Part shown: positions 22,601 to 36,000 of the stretch, one piece after another
Numbering within the stretch: the stretch's first letter is position 1
Layout of the letters: each line of letters starts with the position of its first letter
Origin: Cavenderia fasciculata
Lineage: Eukaryota; Evosea; Eumycetozoa; Acytosteliales; Cavenderiaceae
Direction: 5' to 3'
Length of the DNA: 64,000 nt
Assembly: GCF_000203815.1 (NCBI RefSeq)
Contig: NW_004457737.1
Location: forward strand, 1,674,001-1,738,000
The notes under the pieces: generated by a model
What the model saw: only the letters and a program-made list of their open reading frames with translations
The model's database searches: none
Told to the model about the DNA's origin: nothing
Program-made: the position numbers and the translations under genes

Positions 22601-24927
22601 TCTGCCGATGAGCTTGAGCCCGTCTAAAACTGTAAGGAAATCGACTTGCATTTAATTGAATCCGATATTACTGCAGGAAAGGGGTGTTTAATCCATAGTT
22701 GGAAATAACAATATCTTCCCCCTCCCACAATCGCAAAACAACACAACCACTGCAGTTTGTTGTGATATCACCACCTCTACCACAACCACTGCAACATGTT
22801 TCCCACATTGTTAGCATGGACATTCTTTTCCACTGCTACAAATTGGCAGAGAATATGTAATTTCAAATCGTATGATGGAATTTTTAAGTAAATTGATACC
22901 GATCGACCAACCACAACATTGGTTTGATTGCTTGATTGATCACACGTGAATAGTGGGTAAAGATAGATGGATGGGTGGATGGTGGATGGATGGATGGATT
23001 GTCCATGCATGTATATGTGATTGCGATGGATTAGTTGTTGAAAAAATATCCTTCTTTTTTTGATACACTTCGCAAATGGGATAAAGAGTTGAGTTCCATT
23101 GGAAAGTGTTGGGGGGAAATGGATTCATAGACATGACGATGGTATTTGATTCTTTTACAAAATGCCAAGATTGAGTGGTGCCAACGAAATCCTCTCTCTA
23201 GAACAATTGTCTTTTCATCTTTTTGATTCCTCTTGTTTGCGTGCGCCGTGCCGGCAATAGCTGGTCAACAGCTCCACAGTTGTTTTGGTTTATGGGGGAA
23301 TGAATGAATGGATCGTGGGTAATGGGACCGACACTTTTAATCCTCTTGATTCATAAAAGTACAAATATTATTATCTAATTAATTGTATCAAGAGGGTAAT
23401 GCTATTTCATTAAATCGGCGTTTCATCCATCATCATCCACAAACCAGTCTGGAAGATTAAAAACAATGGAAAATAATCCTAAGATTCACACCAACTGCCA
23501 TTGAAACTAGCACTAGTTATAGAAACATAGATTATAGAACAATCTTTGTAGATCTCTTTCCAAATTAATGTTTAAATCTATCTTTTGCCAGATTCAAACA
23601 CACACACATACATATATACCATATGTATATGCAGATTCGTTCGTTCGGTCGGTTGAATGTGGTGGATCTGATTCAAACAACCCCACCACCACCACGTTCA
23701 TTCATACACACTCACACACTCTCGGCCAACCGATGATTTGTGGAAGAAGAAATTTCCATTCATTTCAAACTGGTCAGATTCAATTGACCTGTTGTTCCAT
23801 TGTCATATTACCAAACTTGGTAAAAAAGTAGATGATTAACATAGATTCATCCAATATTTGAGGTAAAGGAATGGGATTAATCTTATTTACTTACTCTTCT
23901 TCTTCTTTTTTAATAATGCAAGATAGATTTAGAGAGATTGAGAGAGAAAGAGAAATGGATCGATCGATCAATCGATGACTGTCTATTGATTATTGAAATG
24001 ATTACTTTTTCCGGGTTGTGGTTGTGGTGGGTTGTTGGGGTAGTGTTGGTTGAGAGATAGATCCGTTTCTAATTAATCAATCTTGTCTGTCCGTCCTTCT
24101 GTCAAGGTGTTTCTTTTAAAAAAGATGGAAAAGATAATGTAAACCATCTCTACTCTATCTTTTTCAATCATTCTTTGATTCACTAATTAATTGTGTTTTG
24201 TAAACGAGCTGGTCTATACAATATATTATTCTTTTTGCGCATGTTGTCCTTGTGTTGTAAGATGATGACGTCTATTTATCCACTACAAGTTGGTCATCTG
24301 ACTAATCATATAATTCTAGAATTACAACTAGTTAATCAATCATAGAAGAAGAATAAGAGTCGGATGAGGAAGAAAGAGTAAGAGGTCTTTTTATGATCAT
24401 AAAAAATATAATATTAAAAAGTCAGAATATTTAAAAATACCAAGTATTCATTATTTATTTGTAAATTCTGATCAAGATATCTAAATTATTAAATTCTAAA
24501 TATATTATATATTATATTTTTTAATCTCGATATCTTGATATTAATTAAATAATTAATTAATTTTTTATTTTTTAATTTACCCACACCCACCACTCCTCTG
24601 CATCATGGGTTAGTTGGAGCAGTAGTTGTGTGTTTGGTTATCTTGTTTTAACATTATACTGTTGTTGTTGTTTAAACAAAAGAGGGCGGTTGATATTTTA
24701 TATAACCCAACCAAACCAACCAACCAACCAACCAAGATTATTGTCATAATAAAACACACACAAATAAAGGTAAGTGACGGCAATAACAATCAACCAACCA
24801 TCATCACCAACCACCCTTAGACGATGATGATGATGATGATGATGATCTAAACTGCTTTTGCAAAAGCCTATTCTGCACTATACTAACGTATTATGGTTCG
24901 CGTCAACACTTTCAAGATCATTTTAAA
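19668..24927. other. 5.3-kb gene desert, largest in the window
   Basis: Divergent upstream region of the diguanylate cyclase and of the membrane protein at 24928. No ORF shows family resemblance or good codon use. Visible items are GT- or CA-rich elements resembling G-boxes of dictyostelid developmental promoters (about 21860-21876, 24012-24040 and 24580-24595), GGAT runs (21075-21095, 22965-23000), ACAC runs (23585-23595), GAT runs (24820-24846), a GC-rich block at 20120-20350, and several small inverted repeats. I see no tRNA, snRNA or rRNA. Confidence 0.6.
24471..24539. repeat. 11-bp perfect inverted repeat with AT-rich loop
   Basis: ATCAAGATATC (24471-24481) and GATATCTTGAT (24529-24539) are exact reverse complements, 47 nt apart. 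The AT-rich interior can extend the pairing imperfectly. It may be a small hairpin element; no flanking direct repeat was identified. Confidence 0.6.
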
Positions 24928-25923
24928 ATGTCTACAACCGTATTCTCAACCATTATACGGTCAACCAAGTTGCTCATTTTTAGCCTATGCTTGACTGCGT
25001 TTGGGTTTGTCGTATTAAACCTATACTTGGGTCCAAAGATTCCAATTGAGGTATGTACAAACACAAACAACCTATCCTAGCTTTTTTTCAAATAACAATA
25101 ATGTGACGTGATCATCATCAAGCAATTAATCAATCAATTATCAGTTGATTAATTGATCAATATATTGCACAAACCGGTTGACAAAAGAGAGAGTGTGTGT
25201 TGGTTGATGATTGATGGTTGATGATTGAAGCAATATACGTACAGACACAACAGTTGACTTATCGTTTGATAATCGATTCACTCCCTCATTAATTAATTAA
25301 TTATCGGTTCACCATGCATACGACGGTGTTTTGTTTGTTGTTGTCTCTCTCTAGATATTGGATAAGCAATTTGGATACCAAGCAGAATATGCTATTAAAG
25401 AACTGTCAACCTTGACCAAAGAAGAAGTTGAACACTATAAATGGGCTTACAATTCTGGAATGGATATCATCTTCCCTATTTCCATCGCTGTTGATATGAT
25501 GATTGGTCTAGCTAAACTGTACACCCACAACAAGTTTGTCACGGTCATTCAGTTCCTACCGCTCATGTTTATGTTCTCTGATCTGATTGAGAACTACTAC
25601 ATTTATAATACGCTAAAACAATTTCCGTTATCTCCAGCAAGCGACCTTCAATTAATTCAATCCTATCTTAAAACTGGTTCCCAACTAACCATTTCAAAGT
25701 ATATTTGGTTTGGTATGTAATTGATAATAACCATCATTTTTTTTATTGCCATTATCATCATATATGATATGGCGCCATATCTCTTGGACAACTCACTAAC
25801 TCATTCTTTTCATCAACAACAGTTGTTTGTATATTATTTTTAATTGTTGGTTTCTCTCCAATTAATAGATCAAGACAGGAAGCCAAACTATTGGAAAAAC
25901 AAAATCAATTAAAAGCAAAATAA
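24928..25923 (+). CDS. Small multi-pass membrane protein, unknown family
   Basis: 193 residues from exons 24928-25050, 25355-25712 and 25823-25923. I do not recognise the family. Four hydrophobic segments are visible: LLIFSLCLTAFGFVVLNLYL near the N-terminus, MDIIFPISIAVDMMIGLAKL, FVTVIQFLPLMFMF, and WFVVCILFLIVGF near the C-terminus, followed by a basic coiled tail (RSRQEAKLLEKQNQLKAK). The layout resembles small ER or vesicle tetraspan proteins. The first intron (304 bp) is long and holds an inverted repeat (25123-25133 with 25145-25155). The ATG at 24928 is chosen as the only one in frame with the rest; the ATG at 24893 is out of frame. Confidence 0.82.
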
Positions 25924-26037
25924 TTAATCGCCACCATCAATTTGATTAGATTTAGATTTCGATTTAAAAGGGTCAATATAATAAGTTTATTTTTTTTTGA
26001 AAATGTAAATAATTTTTTTTTTGATTTGTTTTCCTTT

Positions 26038-29000
26038 TTATAATTGACCTGGATTACGCCAATTAATGTTACCATTATGAGATCTGATAGCTTTTGGAAT
26101 TTCATGTTTGAGAATGGTTGAATTTAATAATTCATATCTTTCCTTTGATAGTTTTAATTGAACACCACGTTTTAATCCTGCATCTTCTTCACCATGTGCA
26201 TCCAAATAAGATGAGCCAATGAATCCAATACAACCATCGAAAAAGGTTAATACAATCGAGTGTTCGACGAGGACATATACACCAATATCGCCACCACATT
26301 TTCTAGAGTGAGTGGTTACCTCTCCTTCACCATTTTGTTCACGACAGCACATGGCGCTGGCACACACCATACTACCGCATAAAAGACATACGACTTGGTC
26401 TCGCTTTGATGGCACTAGATCACATCTCTTACACTTGATATTGCATGCAAAGATATCATCATAGTTGTTTGGTAATGGAATAATATGGAAATATTCAATA
26501 TCCTCTCTTTGAATGGTTGATAATTCTTGTGATGGCGTAGTAGTTGAAGTTGTAGAAGTTGAGGTCGTCAAGGTAGTAATTTGTTGTTGTTGTTGTGTTG
26601 GTTGTGATGATTTAATATTTCTATAATCAATTATATAATTTAATAATGAACTGTGGAATGGTTGTAAATGATCACCTTGGAAGAAAGATAGATGTGGAAG
26701 AGTACGAGATACCGAAAAGATATGATCTAGGATAGACAATCTTCTGAGGAGGATAGTATGCTTGACCAATTGCTCAGGGGTAGCCAATTGATCTGGATTT
26801 CTTGAAATGATTATTTCATTTGAAATCATTTTATAGGTTTCCAAATTGGTCACTCTAGATGATTTACTAAACATAGTTAACAATAATTTGGTAAAATCAT
26901 CATGTCCAGTTTCTTCTGCAGCATCTATATCCATACTATTGTTACTAGATGGCATGTTAACAAATACATAAAGAACATCCAATAAACTTCTTAATGAATT
27001 TATAATTTTTTCATCAATATTTGATCTTGCAAGATTCCAATCACTATTAAAAAAAAATATATATAAGTAAAAAAATAATAATCTTTGTTCATTTTTTTTT
27101 TGTTTGATTAAACATACCATTGATATCTTGATTGATATTCAAGAGAATTAATAGTTGATTCAAAAATATCAATGATTGAGAATTTTTGACTCTTGTCATG
27201 GTTTAGATTAATACCACGAATAAATCGGTTGGTAATTCTCTTTTGGAAATGCTCAAAACATTCCTGGAGACTAGTTTCCTTTAATTGTTCCCAATTATTG
27301 GTACCGTGTGTCATAGTTCCATTGTTTTGCAAGAATGAATAATCCTTTGGAACTGGTGGTAAAAGTGCATTTGAATGGGATGTACAAAGTGGACAAATAA
27401 CAAAATTAGGTACTTGTTTTGATTCCAATGTTTTATAACATTTAAAATGTAATGAATGTCTAAAATAAAAAATAATTAGATAAATTAATAAATAATAAAT
27501 AATAAATATTCTTCTTTTCTTTTGGTTTGTTTTTCCTTTACATACCCACAAAAATGTGAAATTAAATTAATATTATCATTTGTATAATATTTAAAATCAT
27601 AATCTTTTTGATCTTTGGTTTTGAAATGATATTTGGAATCTGAAATATTTTGGTGACGTTCAGACATGATCTTGGAGAGACGAGAACGTTGGACAAGACA
27701 GAGGTTACCAATTGGATTGTTGTGGTCGTTGACATAGGTCTCCTCACGACAAAGAATACAAGTCTTTTTGGGATTGTTTTCAGCCTCTGTATTCTTTCTG
27801 AGTGTGTCTTGGTCGAGCTCATCCTCGTCGTCTGAGAGATCGTCGCCAGAGATGGACGACGTAAACATCTTTTGTTGTCTGGTGAATTGCTCCATAATCT
27901 TTTTCTTTGCTTCCAACATTCTGCGTTGCTTTTCTTCGTCTTCTTGTTCGGCAGACGATGAAATGCGGAGGTTGCTTGGACTACTGTTATTGTTGTTATT
28001 GTTGTTGGTTGACTTGGTTAGAAGAGACAAAAGTTCCAAGACTGATGGGTGGAAGTACTTTTTAGACTGGTCCGAAGAGATGGCTTGGAGCAGGTCGTAG
28101 ATGGACACGTTGGAAGGACTGTGCTTCTTGTGCACGTGGTCAACGACCATCTGTAGACGGTTGGTCACACTGTTGTCATTGTGGTTGAGCTTGTTGCTCG
28201 ACTCGTCAACCGCCATAAACAAGAGATGCACAAGATGGTCGATGACGTCAGTACGCTCGACACGACGTTGCGACGTATCAAACTCATCCAATGCTGCAAG
28301 ATCTTCCATCTCTACAACACATTGGTACATACTGTAAAACATAAGACTGTACAACTCCTCGGTGTACAAAGTCTCTAGAATAGCTCTAAACTCTTGTTTG
28401 ATGGGTGGCATCAATGGCAAACGACGTAACTTGCTTCCGCTACTTCCACCACTATTTGACTTTTCATTGTTACGATGAGAATCTTCAGCACGCTCGCGCT
28501 CCTCATTAGAGTAACGTGAATAGTACTTGTTGTAGACATTGGAAAACTCTGGTTTCAACGAAAACTTTCCTTGTTCTTGTAGTGATGGAGAAATGTAGTT
28601 TGCCACTTGATTCAACACCTTTTCAACAGTCTTTGTTGAAATATCCAAATATCGTTTCTCAATGCCAAAACTGCTAATCAATTTGGTAAATGTACGATTC
28701 TTTAAATATAATCTATGAATCACATCATATTTAATAATCTCTTCATCACTAATATCTCCAACAAATGATCTTTCACTTATCAATGTTATCAAAAATCTAA
28801 AAAAGTTTGATAATACTCCCATCTAAAAATAATAAAAGAAAAAAGAATGAATAAATACAAAGAATAAATATATTATGATAATCATTTCCTCTACTTACTT
28901 GATGATTATTAAGTGAATGATTTGTTTGGAATAAAGATCTTGATAAAGATTTAAAATGTGAAAAATAAACCTTTAAAAATGAATTTGGTCCAATTACACA

Positions 29001-32000
29001 ACATAAAATCTATAATTGATGCGAATTGATTAGTATTATATATCAAATTTAGCTTCTTTCTTTTTCTTTCTTTTGACATACTTGTTTTAAAAAGAAATCA
29101 GGTTCAAAGAAGAAATAACGTAAATAGGAATGAGAATTATAATTAAATATTTGAGAGGTAATTGGACTACCATTCTTTAACCACATTCTAGAATTACTCT
29201 CAGAGATGAGATTATCAATACTTGCAAGACCATAAACCAACTCGCCAGCCAATTGTTGGTTATTGTACAATGATTCGGTGTATTGTTTAAAGGTGATTGG
29301 ATTATTTCGATGACCAACAAACTTTCTAACCAACAACAATGTCAATTTGGATAGTGCACGATGAATTGGTAAATGGAATGATGTACCTTCTGTAGTTGTT
29401 TTTCTCATCTTTGAAGCTGCATTTTAAAAATTAAATTGATTGTATTTTTAATTGCTTGTCCCTAGAAAATAAAATAAAATAAAATAAAATAAAATAAAAT
29501 AAAATAAAATAAAATAAAATAAAATAAAATAAAATAAATTAGTTTCCTTTTTCTTTTTTTCTTTTTTCTTTTTTCTATTTACATTTTCTTCAAAATGATC
29601 ATCATTATGTTCAATTAAAGATGAAAAAATGGCAAAAGTTTGTTTATCCAAAGCAAAGGAATGAGTAAAGTAATTAACCCATGAACTAGATTCTGAAAAG
29701 GTTTGAACGTTTCGAATATTTGGATTGGAGAGATGGAAAAGAGACATGGCATCTATCCATTGAATGAAAAACTTGGATTCCACCGCATTGTTCATCATGT
29801 TTCTAAATACAGGATAAATGGACAATACATATTGAATATCAACAAAAACATGTTTGATTCTTTCAAAATAATAATAATATTTATGTGGTGAATTCACAAC
29901 TCCATCATCTTTTAATTCTCCTTGGAATCTAAAATAATTAAATAAATTAATAAATTATGATTTGATTATTATTGATATTTGATATAGTTTTTACATACGG
30001 TGGAGAATTAATATCTTTAACTAAATGTTTTTGAGCAATTGAATAGATTGAAGTCAAGAGAGTTTCCAAGATTTGATACTTTTCAACCAAGAGAGTTGTA
30101 ATGTATGGGATGGTAAATATTTGAACAGTTAATGAAAGCATTGAAGTGTCGTGATCATAAATATCCTTTGCAAAATTATCGGTAATGATTGGATAAGATT
30201 TGGCAAAACAAATTGAAAAATCAATCTTGAATCCTCTATCAAAAGTCAAAGAGAATAACCAATTCTTTAATATCTCTTGTTTTGAACTTGGTAAATACTT
30301 TTAAAAAAAAAAAGTAACAAATATTAGTACAAATCTTTTGAATAATATTTGTTTGTTTTTTTCATTACATACTTGATAATAAGTTAGGAAATATTTTAAT
30401 CTACAATTATCATGATCAAATACGTTACCATCATCATGATGGTATTGACCCATGGGACGAGTTAAAAGATTGCAAAAGATACGTTTAAAGCATGGAAGGG
30501 GAGTGAGGTGTACAAATAGTTCCAAAATACTTGAAAAGTTTTGGAATGGGAAAGCTTGGAAACGACGGGTAAGAGTAGCCTTTAGATTGATTTTATCCAA
30601 TGACTTTAATACACGATTGCATTCAGATCGAGCTCCAATAAATACTATACACTTTCCATTCATATGAACATAATGAGCATAATCGGTTGCTGGTCCACGT
30701 TGTAATCCAATGGCTGCTTTCAATTCACCTATTACCGATTGGAATGAATTATGGTCATCATTATAAATTAATACTCCATAACAATCTTCATCTAATTTCT
30801 AGAATAGAAAAAAAAAAAAGAGAGTAAATAAATAGTATAATAACAATATTTAGGTTTAGTATACTTACAATATTATAATTTCTTGATGGATCATTATAAT
30901 AGAAATATAATTTTTGTTGGAAAAAGATGTCTGAAGAATCACGAGATTCATTGTTACGAAGAGTATTGAGAATAATATCCAAAAGATAACCCAATACACG
31001 TTCACAATAAGCTAAATGACCTTCACCCAAATCTTCAATTGGTTTTAAAATAACTTGATCAACTTCCAAAACATCTTTATGTTTTGAACAAAATCCTTCT
31101 TCTTTCCATGAATCACTATCTCCACCTAGAAAATTTAAAAATAATAATAATAAGTAAAGTTGCAATAGTTTTTATAATATATATATTTATATCTCTCTAC
31201 ATACAATCACAGCAACCACCTTGACCAACTCTAATCATTTGATAGTCATGACCTTCATGATTAGAATCTCTAAAACATTTTTCACAAAGAACACTAGTAG
31301 AATCTTCTTGACATTGTTTACATTGGAATCCCCATTCACCATTTTTGAATACATATCCACATGTTGTAATGGTTTGTTTTTCCTTTATATCTTCAAAACA
31401 ATTTCTTTGTTGCTAAAATAAATAGATTAATAAATATACTTTAATATATTATCTTTTTCTTTTTTTTTTTTAAACTACATACATCACCAGTTGTTAACTT
31501 TGTTTTAAGATCATCTAAAAATCTTTCAAATAGTTTAGTGTTGCTTGTATGAGATGCAATCTTTATCCAATCGAGTAGATCACTATCGATTTGTTGTTGT
31601 TCAGTGATCCAATCAATACAAGTATCCAATGTCGATTTGAAATCCAATGATCTTGAAACCAACGATGGTTTGAATCCAAATTGTAATAATGCACTATACA
31701 TGTCTCGGTATAGTTGTGAAGTTGGTGAAATGATTGATGATTGTTGTGAATCTGCTGTACTTGTTGTTGATGTTGTATTTGACGAATAGGAAGAGGAGGA
31801 GGTATCCTTTTTCTGATTTGTAAATGGGTCAACAATAGCTTCAAGTTTAGCAATACGGTCTAATAGAATAGGTGTTCTTGGTTTATAATTATACATTTCC
31901 TCATCCAACTTTATATTCTCCTTATCACTTTCAGTTGAATCTGTACTTTGATCCAATGCACTCTTTCTTGAAGAACTTCTATTATTATTATTATTATTAT

Positions 32001-32577
32001 TGTTGTTATTGTTATTGTTATTATTGTTGTTATTTCTTTCTCTGTTTCCAAAAACATCCAATAATTGTCTAAACACTCCTGGGTCAAGACCACCTTCAAC
32101 TAATTGTTCAAGTGCCAATTCAGCTTCTTCATCTACTTCTTCTTCATCTTCATCATCATCATCAAGGTCATCGCCATCTTGTTCAACGTCTTCTCCATTA
32201 TCATCGATTTGTCCAGCACGTAGTCTAGCCAAAAATCTTCTAAATGCAGGGCTCATCATTTCCATATTCTCTAGTATTCCAGCTGCATCCATATCCAAAG
32301 GATCTTCTTCATCTCCTTCTTCCTCTCCATCATCAACTTCATCTTCATCTTCATCATAGGAATGATCTTCAAAAATTTGGTCTTCTTCTTCCTCTTCTTC
32401 AACAGATGCACCATCATCATCAACATCATCAACATCATCAACATCATGATCCATTGAATCTTCTAATTCAACCTCATCTTTGGTGGTGTTACTATCTTCT
32501 TGATTATTGTTGTTGTTATTATTATTATTATTGTCATTGGGTGGTGCTTCATCACCACCTCTTCGTAATCTAAACAT
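26038..32577 (-). CDS. UBR1/UBR2-type N-recognin E3 ubiquitin ligase
   Basis: Recognises destabilising N-terminal residues (N-degrons) and ubiquitinates the substrate. Eleven exons (about 31483-32577, 31205-31412, 30869-31125, 30373-30798, 29999-30297, 29583-29928, 29082-29408, 28899-29009, 27546-28822, 27118-27459, 26038-27043) give 1,897 residues with all phases agreeing. In order: a very acidic low-complexity N-terminus with Asn tracts, a UBA-like segment (LLQFGFKPSLVSRSL), a UBR box (FQCKQCQEDST, GQGGCCDCGD), a ClpS-like adaptor (GVLIYNDDHNSFQ), a long helical body, a RING/H2 (CILCREE, HFCGHSLHFKC, CPLC) and a C-terminal cap ending NGNINWRNPGQL. The seventh exon boundary (29408) has a weak acceptor and is the least certain. 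The intron there carries an AAAAT array. Confidence 0.93.
29466..29537. repeat. (AAAAT)n microsatellite in an intron
   Basis: About 14 uninterrupted copies of AAAAT within an intron of the N-recognin gene, immediately beside a poly-pyrimidine tract on the coding strand. It lengthens the intron to about 170 bp and could vary between strains. Confidence 0.95.
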
Positions 32578-33033
32578 CTTCTTCTTATCTACTATTACTA
32601 CTACTGACCTGATATGTGAGGAGTTGTGAATAGATGTATTAAATAGATAAAGTAGATGTATCGTGTAGGTGTGAATGTTAATGAGTCAACAACACTCACT
32701 TCCCTTCCTCACAGTCAATCCCATCATAAAAAAACAAAAACCAAATAATACGATTTTCAAAAAAATACTAAAGTACTAATACTTGGAAACAAAATCAGAA
32801 CCAAGTCGTATTATCAACATTATAGTTATCAAATATGATAACAAAGAAATGATATTTTACTACTACTCTTGATTATTAAATATTGTATTATACATTACTT
32901 AAATAAATTTTTAAAAAATCACAACAACAAAAATTACAAATAATTAAATTTGTGAAAACGAACGAGTCTTAACGAAAAACGAATTGCTCATATTTATTTA
33001 TTATTTGTTTTTGATTTATATATAGAGAAAAAG
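32578..33033. other. Divergent promoter region, UBR1 / NAT10
   Basis: About 450 bp of AT-rich sequence between two divergent genes. No gene or clear element is seen beyond poly-A tracts. Confidence 0.6.
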
Positions 33034-36000
33034 ATGGTTAGAAAGAAAGTAGATAATAGAGTTAGAACAGTGATTGAGAATGCTGTTGCAACCAATCATA
33101 GATCATTCTTGGTGTTGGTCGGTGACAGAGGTAAAGACCAAATACCAAACTTGCATTACATTCTCTCAAAGAGTGTAGTCAAAGCTCGTCCAAATGTATT
33201 ATGGTGTTACAAAAAGGATTTAAATCTTTCAAAGTATGTATATTATATATATATATATAATAAATATATAGATAGTATTATAGTTAGTTTAGAGACAGAT
33301 AGATGAATGAATGATCTAACTTGGATTCTTTTATCTTTTGATATATCTTAATTTTTTGTAGGAATAGAAAAAAAAAGATGAAAGTAAAGGAGACGATTAA
33401 ACAAACCAATGGTAATGTGACAGTGAATGGTGAGGATCCATTTGATGTATTTGTATCGACTACCAATATTAGATACTGCTTTTATTCAGAGACACATAAG
33501 ATTTTGGGTAACACTTTTGGTATGTTGGTGTTGCAAGATTTCGAAGCTATCACACCTAATCTTTTGGCACGTACTATTGAGACGGTCGAGGGAGGAGGTA
33601 TGGTTGTTTTGTTGCTCAAGACAATGTCTTCACTCAAGCAGTTGTACACCATGTCGATGGACGTGCACTCGCGTTTCCGTACGGGTGAGGATGGTGCCAA
33701 GACGACCAACTCGGACGTCGTGTGTCGTTTCAACGAACGTTTCCTCTTGTCGTTGGCCAAGTGCGAGCAGTGTTTGGTGATGGACGATGAGTTGAACGTA
33801 CTCCCATTATCGTCCATGTCGCGTACCATTGCACCGGTAGAACGCGTGCTAGAGACCAAGGACGACGTGGAGTTGCGCGAGTTTAAGCAGTCAACCCACG
33901 ACACGGATATCGCCGGGCCGCTGATCGACAAGTGTCGCTCGATCGACCAGGCCAAGAGCGTGCTCACATTTATCGATGCCATCTCGGAAAAGACGCTGCG
34001 CAGCACCGTCACGCTCACCGCCGGCAGAGGACGTGGCAAGTCGGCGTCGCTGGGGCTGTCGATCGCGGCCGCCATCGCGTTTGGCTACTCCAACATCTTT
34101 GTCAGCTCGCCGACGCCAGAGAATCTCGTCACACTCTTCCAGTTTGTGTTTAAGGGATTCGACGCCATGGAGTACACCGAGCACGTCGACTATGAGTTGG
34201 TCAAGTCGACCAACCCCGAGTTCAACAATGCTATAGTCCGCGTCAACATCTTCCGCTCGCATCGTCAGACTATCCAGTACATCCAACCGCAAGACTACCA
34301 GAAACTCGGCCAAGCAGAGCTCGTCGTCATCGATGAGGCTGCCGCCATCCCCCTCACCTACGTCAAGAACCTGCTCGGGCCCTACCTCGTCTTCCTCTCG
34401 TCGACCATCAACGGCTACGAAGGCACCGGTCGCTCGCTCTCCCTCAAGCTCATCAAGCAGCTGCGTGAGCAAAGCGGCACGTCGGCCGCCAACCCCAACG
34501 CCATGGCCAGTGTCTCCGGCCGTGTCTTGCGTGAGATCCAGCTCCTCCAACCCATCCGTTACGCTTCCAACGACCCCATCGAACGTTGGCTCAACGAACT
34601 GCTCTGTCTCGACGCACAGGTCCAAGTCGACAAGAAGGGTGGCTGTCCACACCCCAACGACTGCCAACTCTACTATGTCAACCGTGACTCGCTCTTTAGC
34701 TACCATCGTGCCTCTGAAGCCTTCCTCCAACGTCTTGTCGGGCTCTTTGTCGCATCCCACTACAAAAACACACCCAACGACCTCCTCCTCATGTCTGACT
34801 CGCCGGACCACCACATCTTTGTCTTGCTCGGTCCCATGACCGACGACGGCTCCGGGCTCCCCACCATCCTCTGCGCCATCCAAGTCAGTCTTGAAGGAGC
34901 TATCGCCAAGGAAGCTATCCTCAACTCGATCAGAAAGGGATACCAATCCAGCGGCGACCTCATCCCATGGACCCTCACCCAACACTTCCAAGACGAAGAT
35001 TTCCCACGTCTCTCTGGTGCTCGTGTCGTCCGTATCGCAACTCACCCCGACTACCAAAAGATGGGTTACGGTACTAAATCTTTAGAATTATTAACTCAAT
35101 ATTATCAAGGTGATATTAATACAATTAATGAAGAAATGGATGAAGATGAAGAAAATGAAGATGATGAAGATGAAGAAGAAGAAGCTGAAGAAGAAGTTTC
35201 ATCATCAACTATTTCAAAATCAAATTTATTAATTGAAAAGATTAAACCAAAGAAGAATTTACCACCATTATTATACAAGTTGACAGAAAGAAAGCCAGAA
35301 CTACTTCACTATGTTGGTGTCAGTTATGGTGTCACCTCCCAACTCTACCAATTCTGGTCAAAGTCTGGATACCTTCCAGTCTACCTTCGTTTGGCATCCA
35401 ACGATATCACTGGTGAACACAGTTGTATCATGTTGAAGGAATTAAAGATTGGTCAAGAACAACAAACCATTGCATCCGAAGGTTGGTTGTCTTCTTTCTA
35501 CCAAGATTTCAGAAAACGTTTCATTTCACTACTTGGTTATGATTTTAGAAATTTCCAAGCTTCCCTTGCTTTAAATATACTTCAAGATAAATTAAATAAG
35601 GATAATATTGAAAGTAAGTAAATGGAAAATTGAAAAAGAAAAGAAATATTGATATTAATTTTTGGTTTGATTTTTAGACGAATTTAATTATAAAGATTTA
35701 GATTTATATTTTTCAAGTTATGATTTAAAGAGATTGGAATCATATACAAATAATCTTGTTGATTATAATGTAATTGTTGATATGTTGCCAATGGTTGGTA
35801 AGTTATTGTTTAGCAATCAATTGAATCAAGTTAGATCCAACCTTTCGTTACTTCAAATGGCCGTGATCTTGGCCATCTCTTTGCAACACAAGTCTTTGGA
35901 TCAGTTGGCCACCGAGCTCAACGTCCAACACAACCAAGTCTTGTCTGTCTTTTCACAAGCCATGAGACGTGTCTCGCAAGCACTCAAACAATTCAAGCAA

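Noticed and set aside
23349-23397. CCTCTTGAT ... ATCAAGAGG inverted repeat
   Set aside because: Nine-bp arms are expected by chance in a 5-kb AT-rich region.
28101-28378. Plus-strand ORFs opposite UBR1 exon 9
   Set aside because: Antisense shadows; the minus-strand frame continues the N-recognin with matching splice phases.
31872-32573. Plus-strand ORFs opposite the UBR1 N-terminus
   Set aside because: Translations of the antisense of Asp/Glu/Asn repeats; low complexity only.
33482-35057. Long minus-strand ORFs opposite NAT10
   Set aside because: Shadows of the GC-rich coding region; the plus strand encodes conserved NAT10 motifs throughout.
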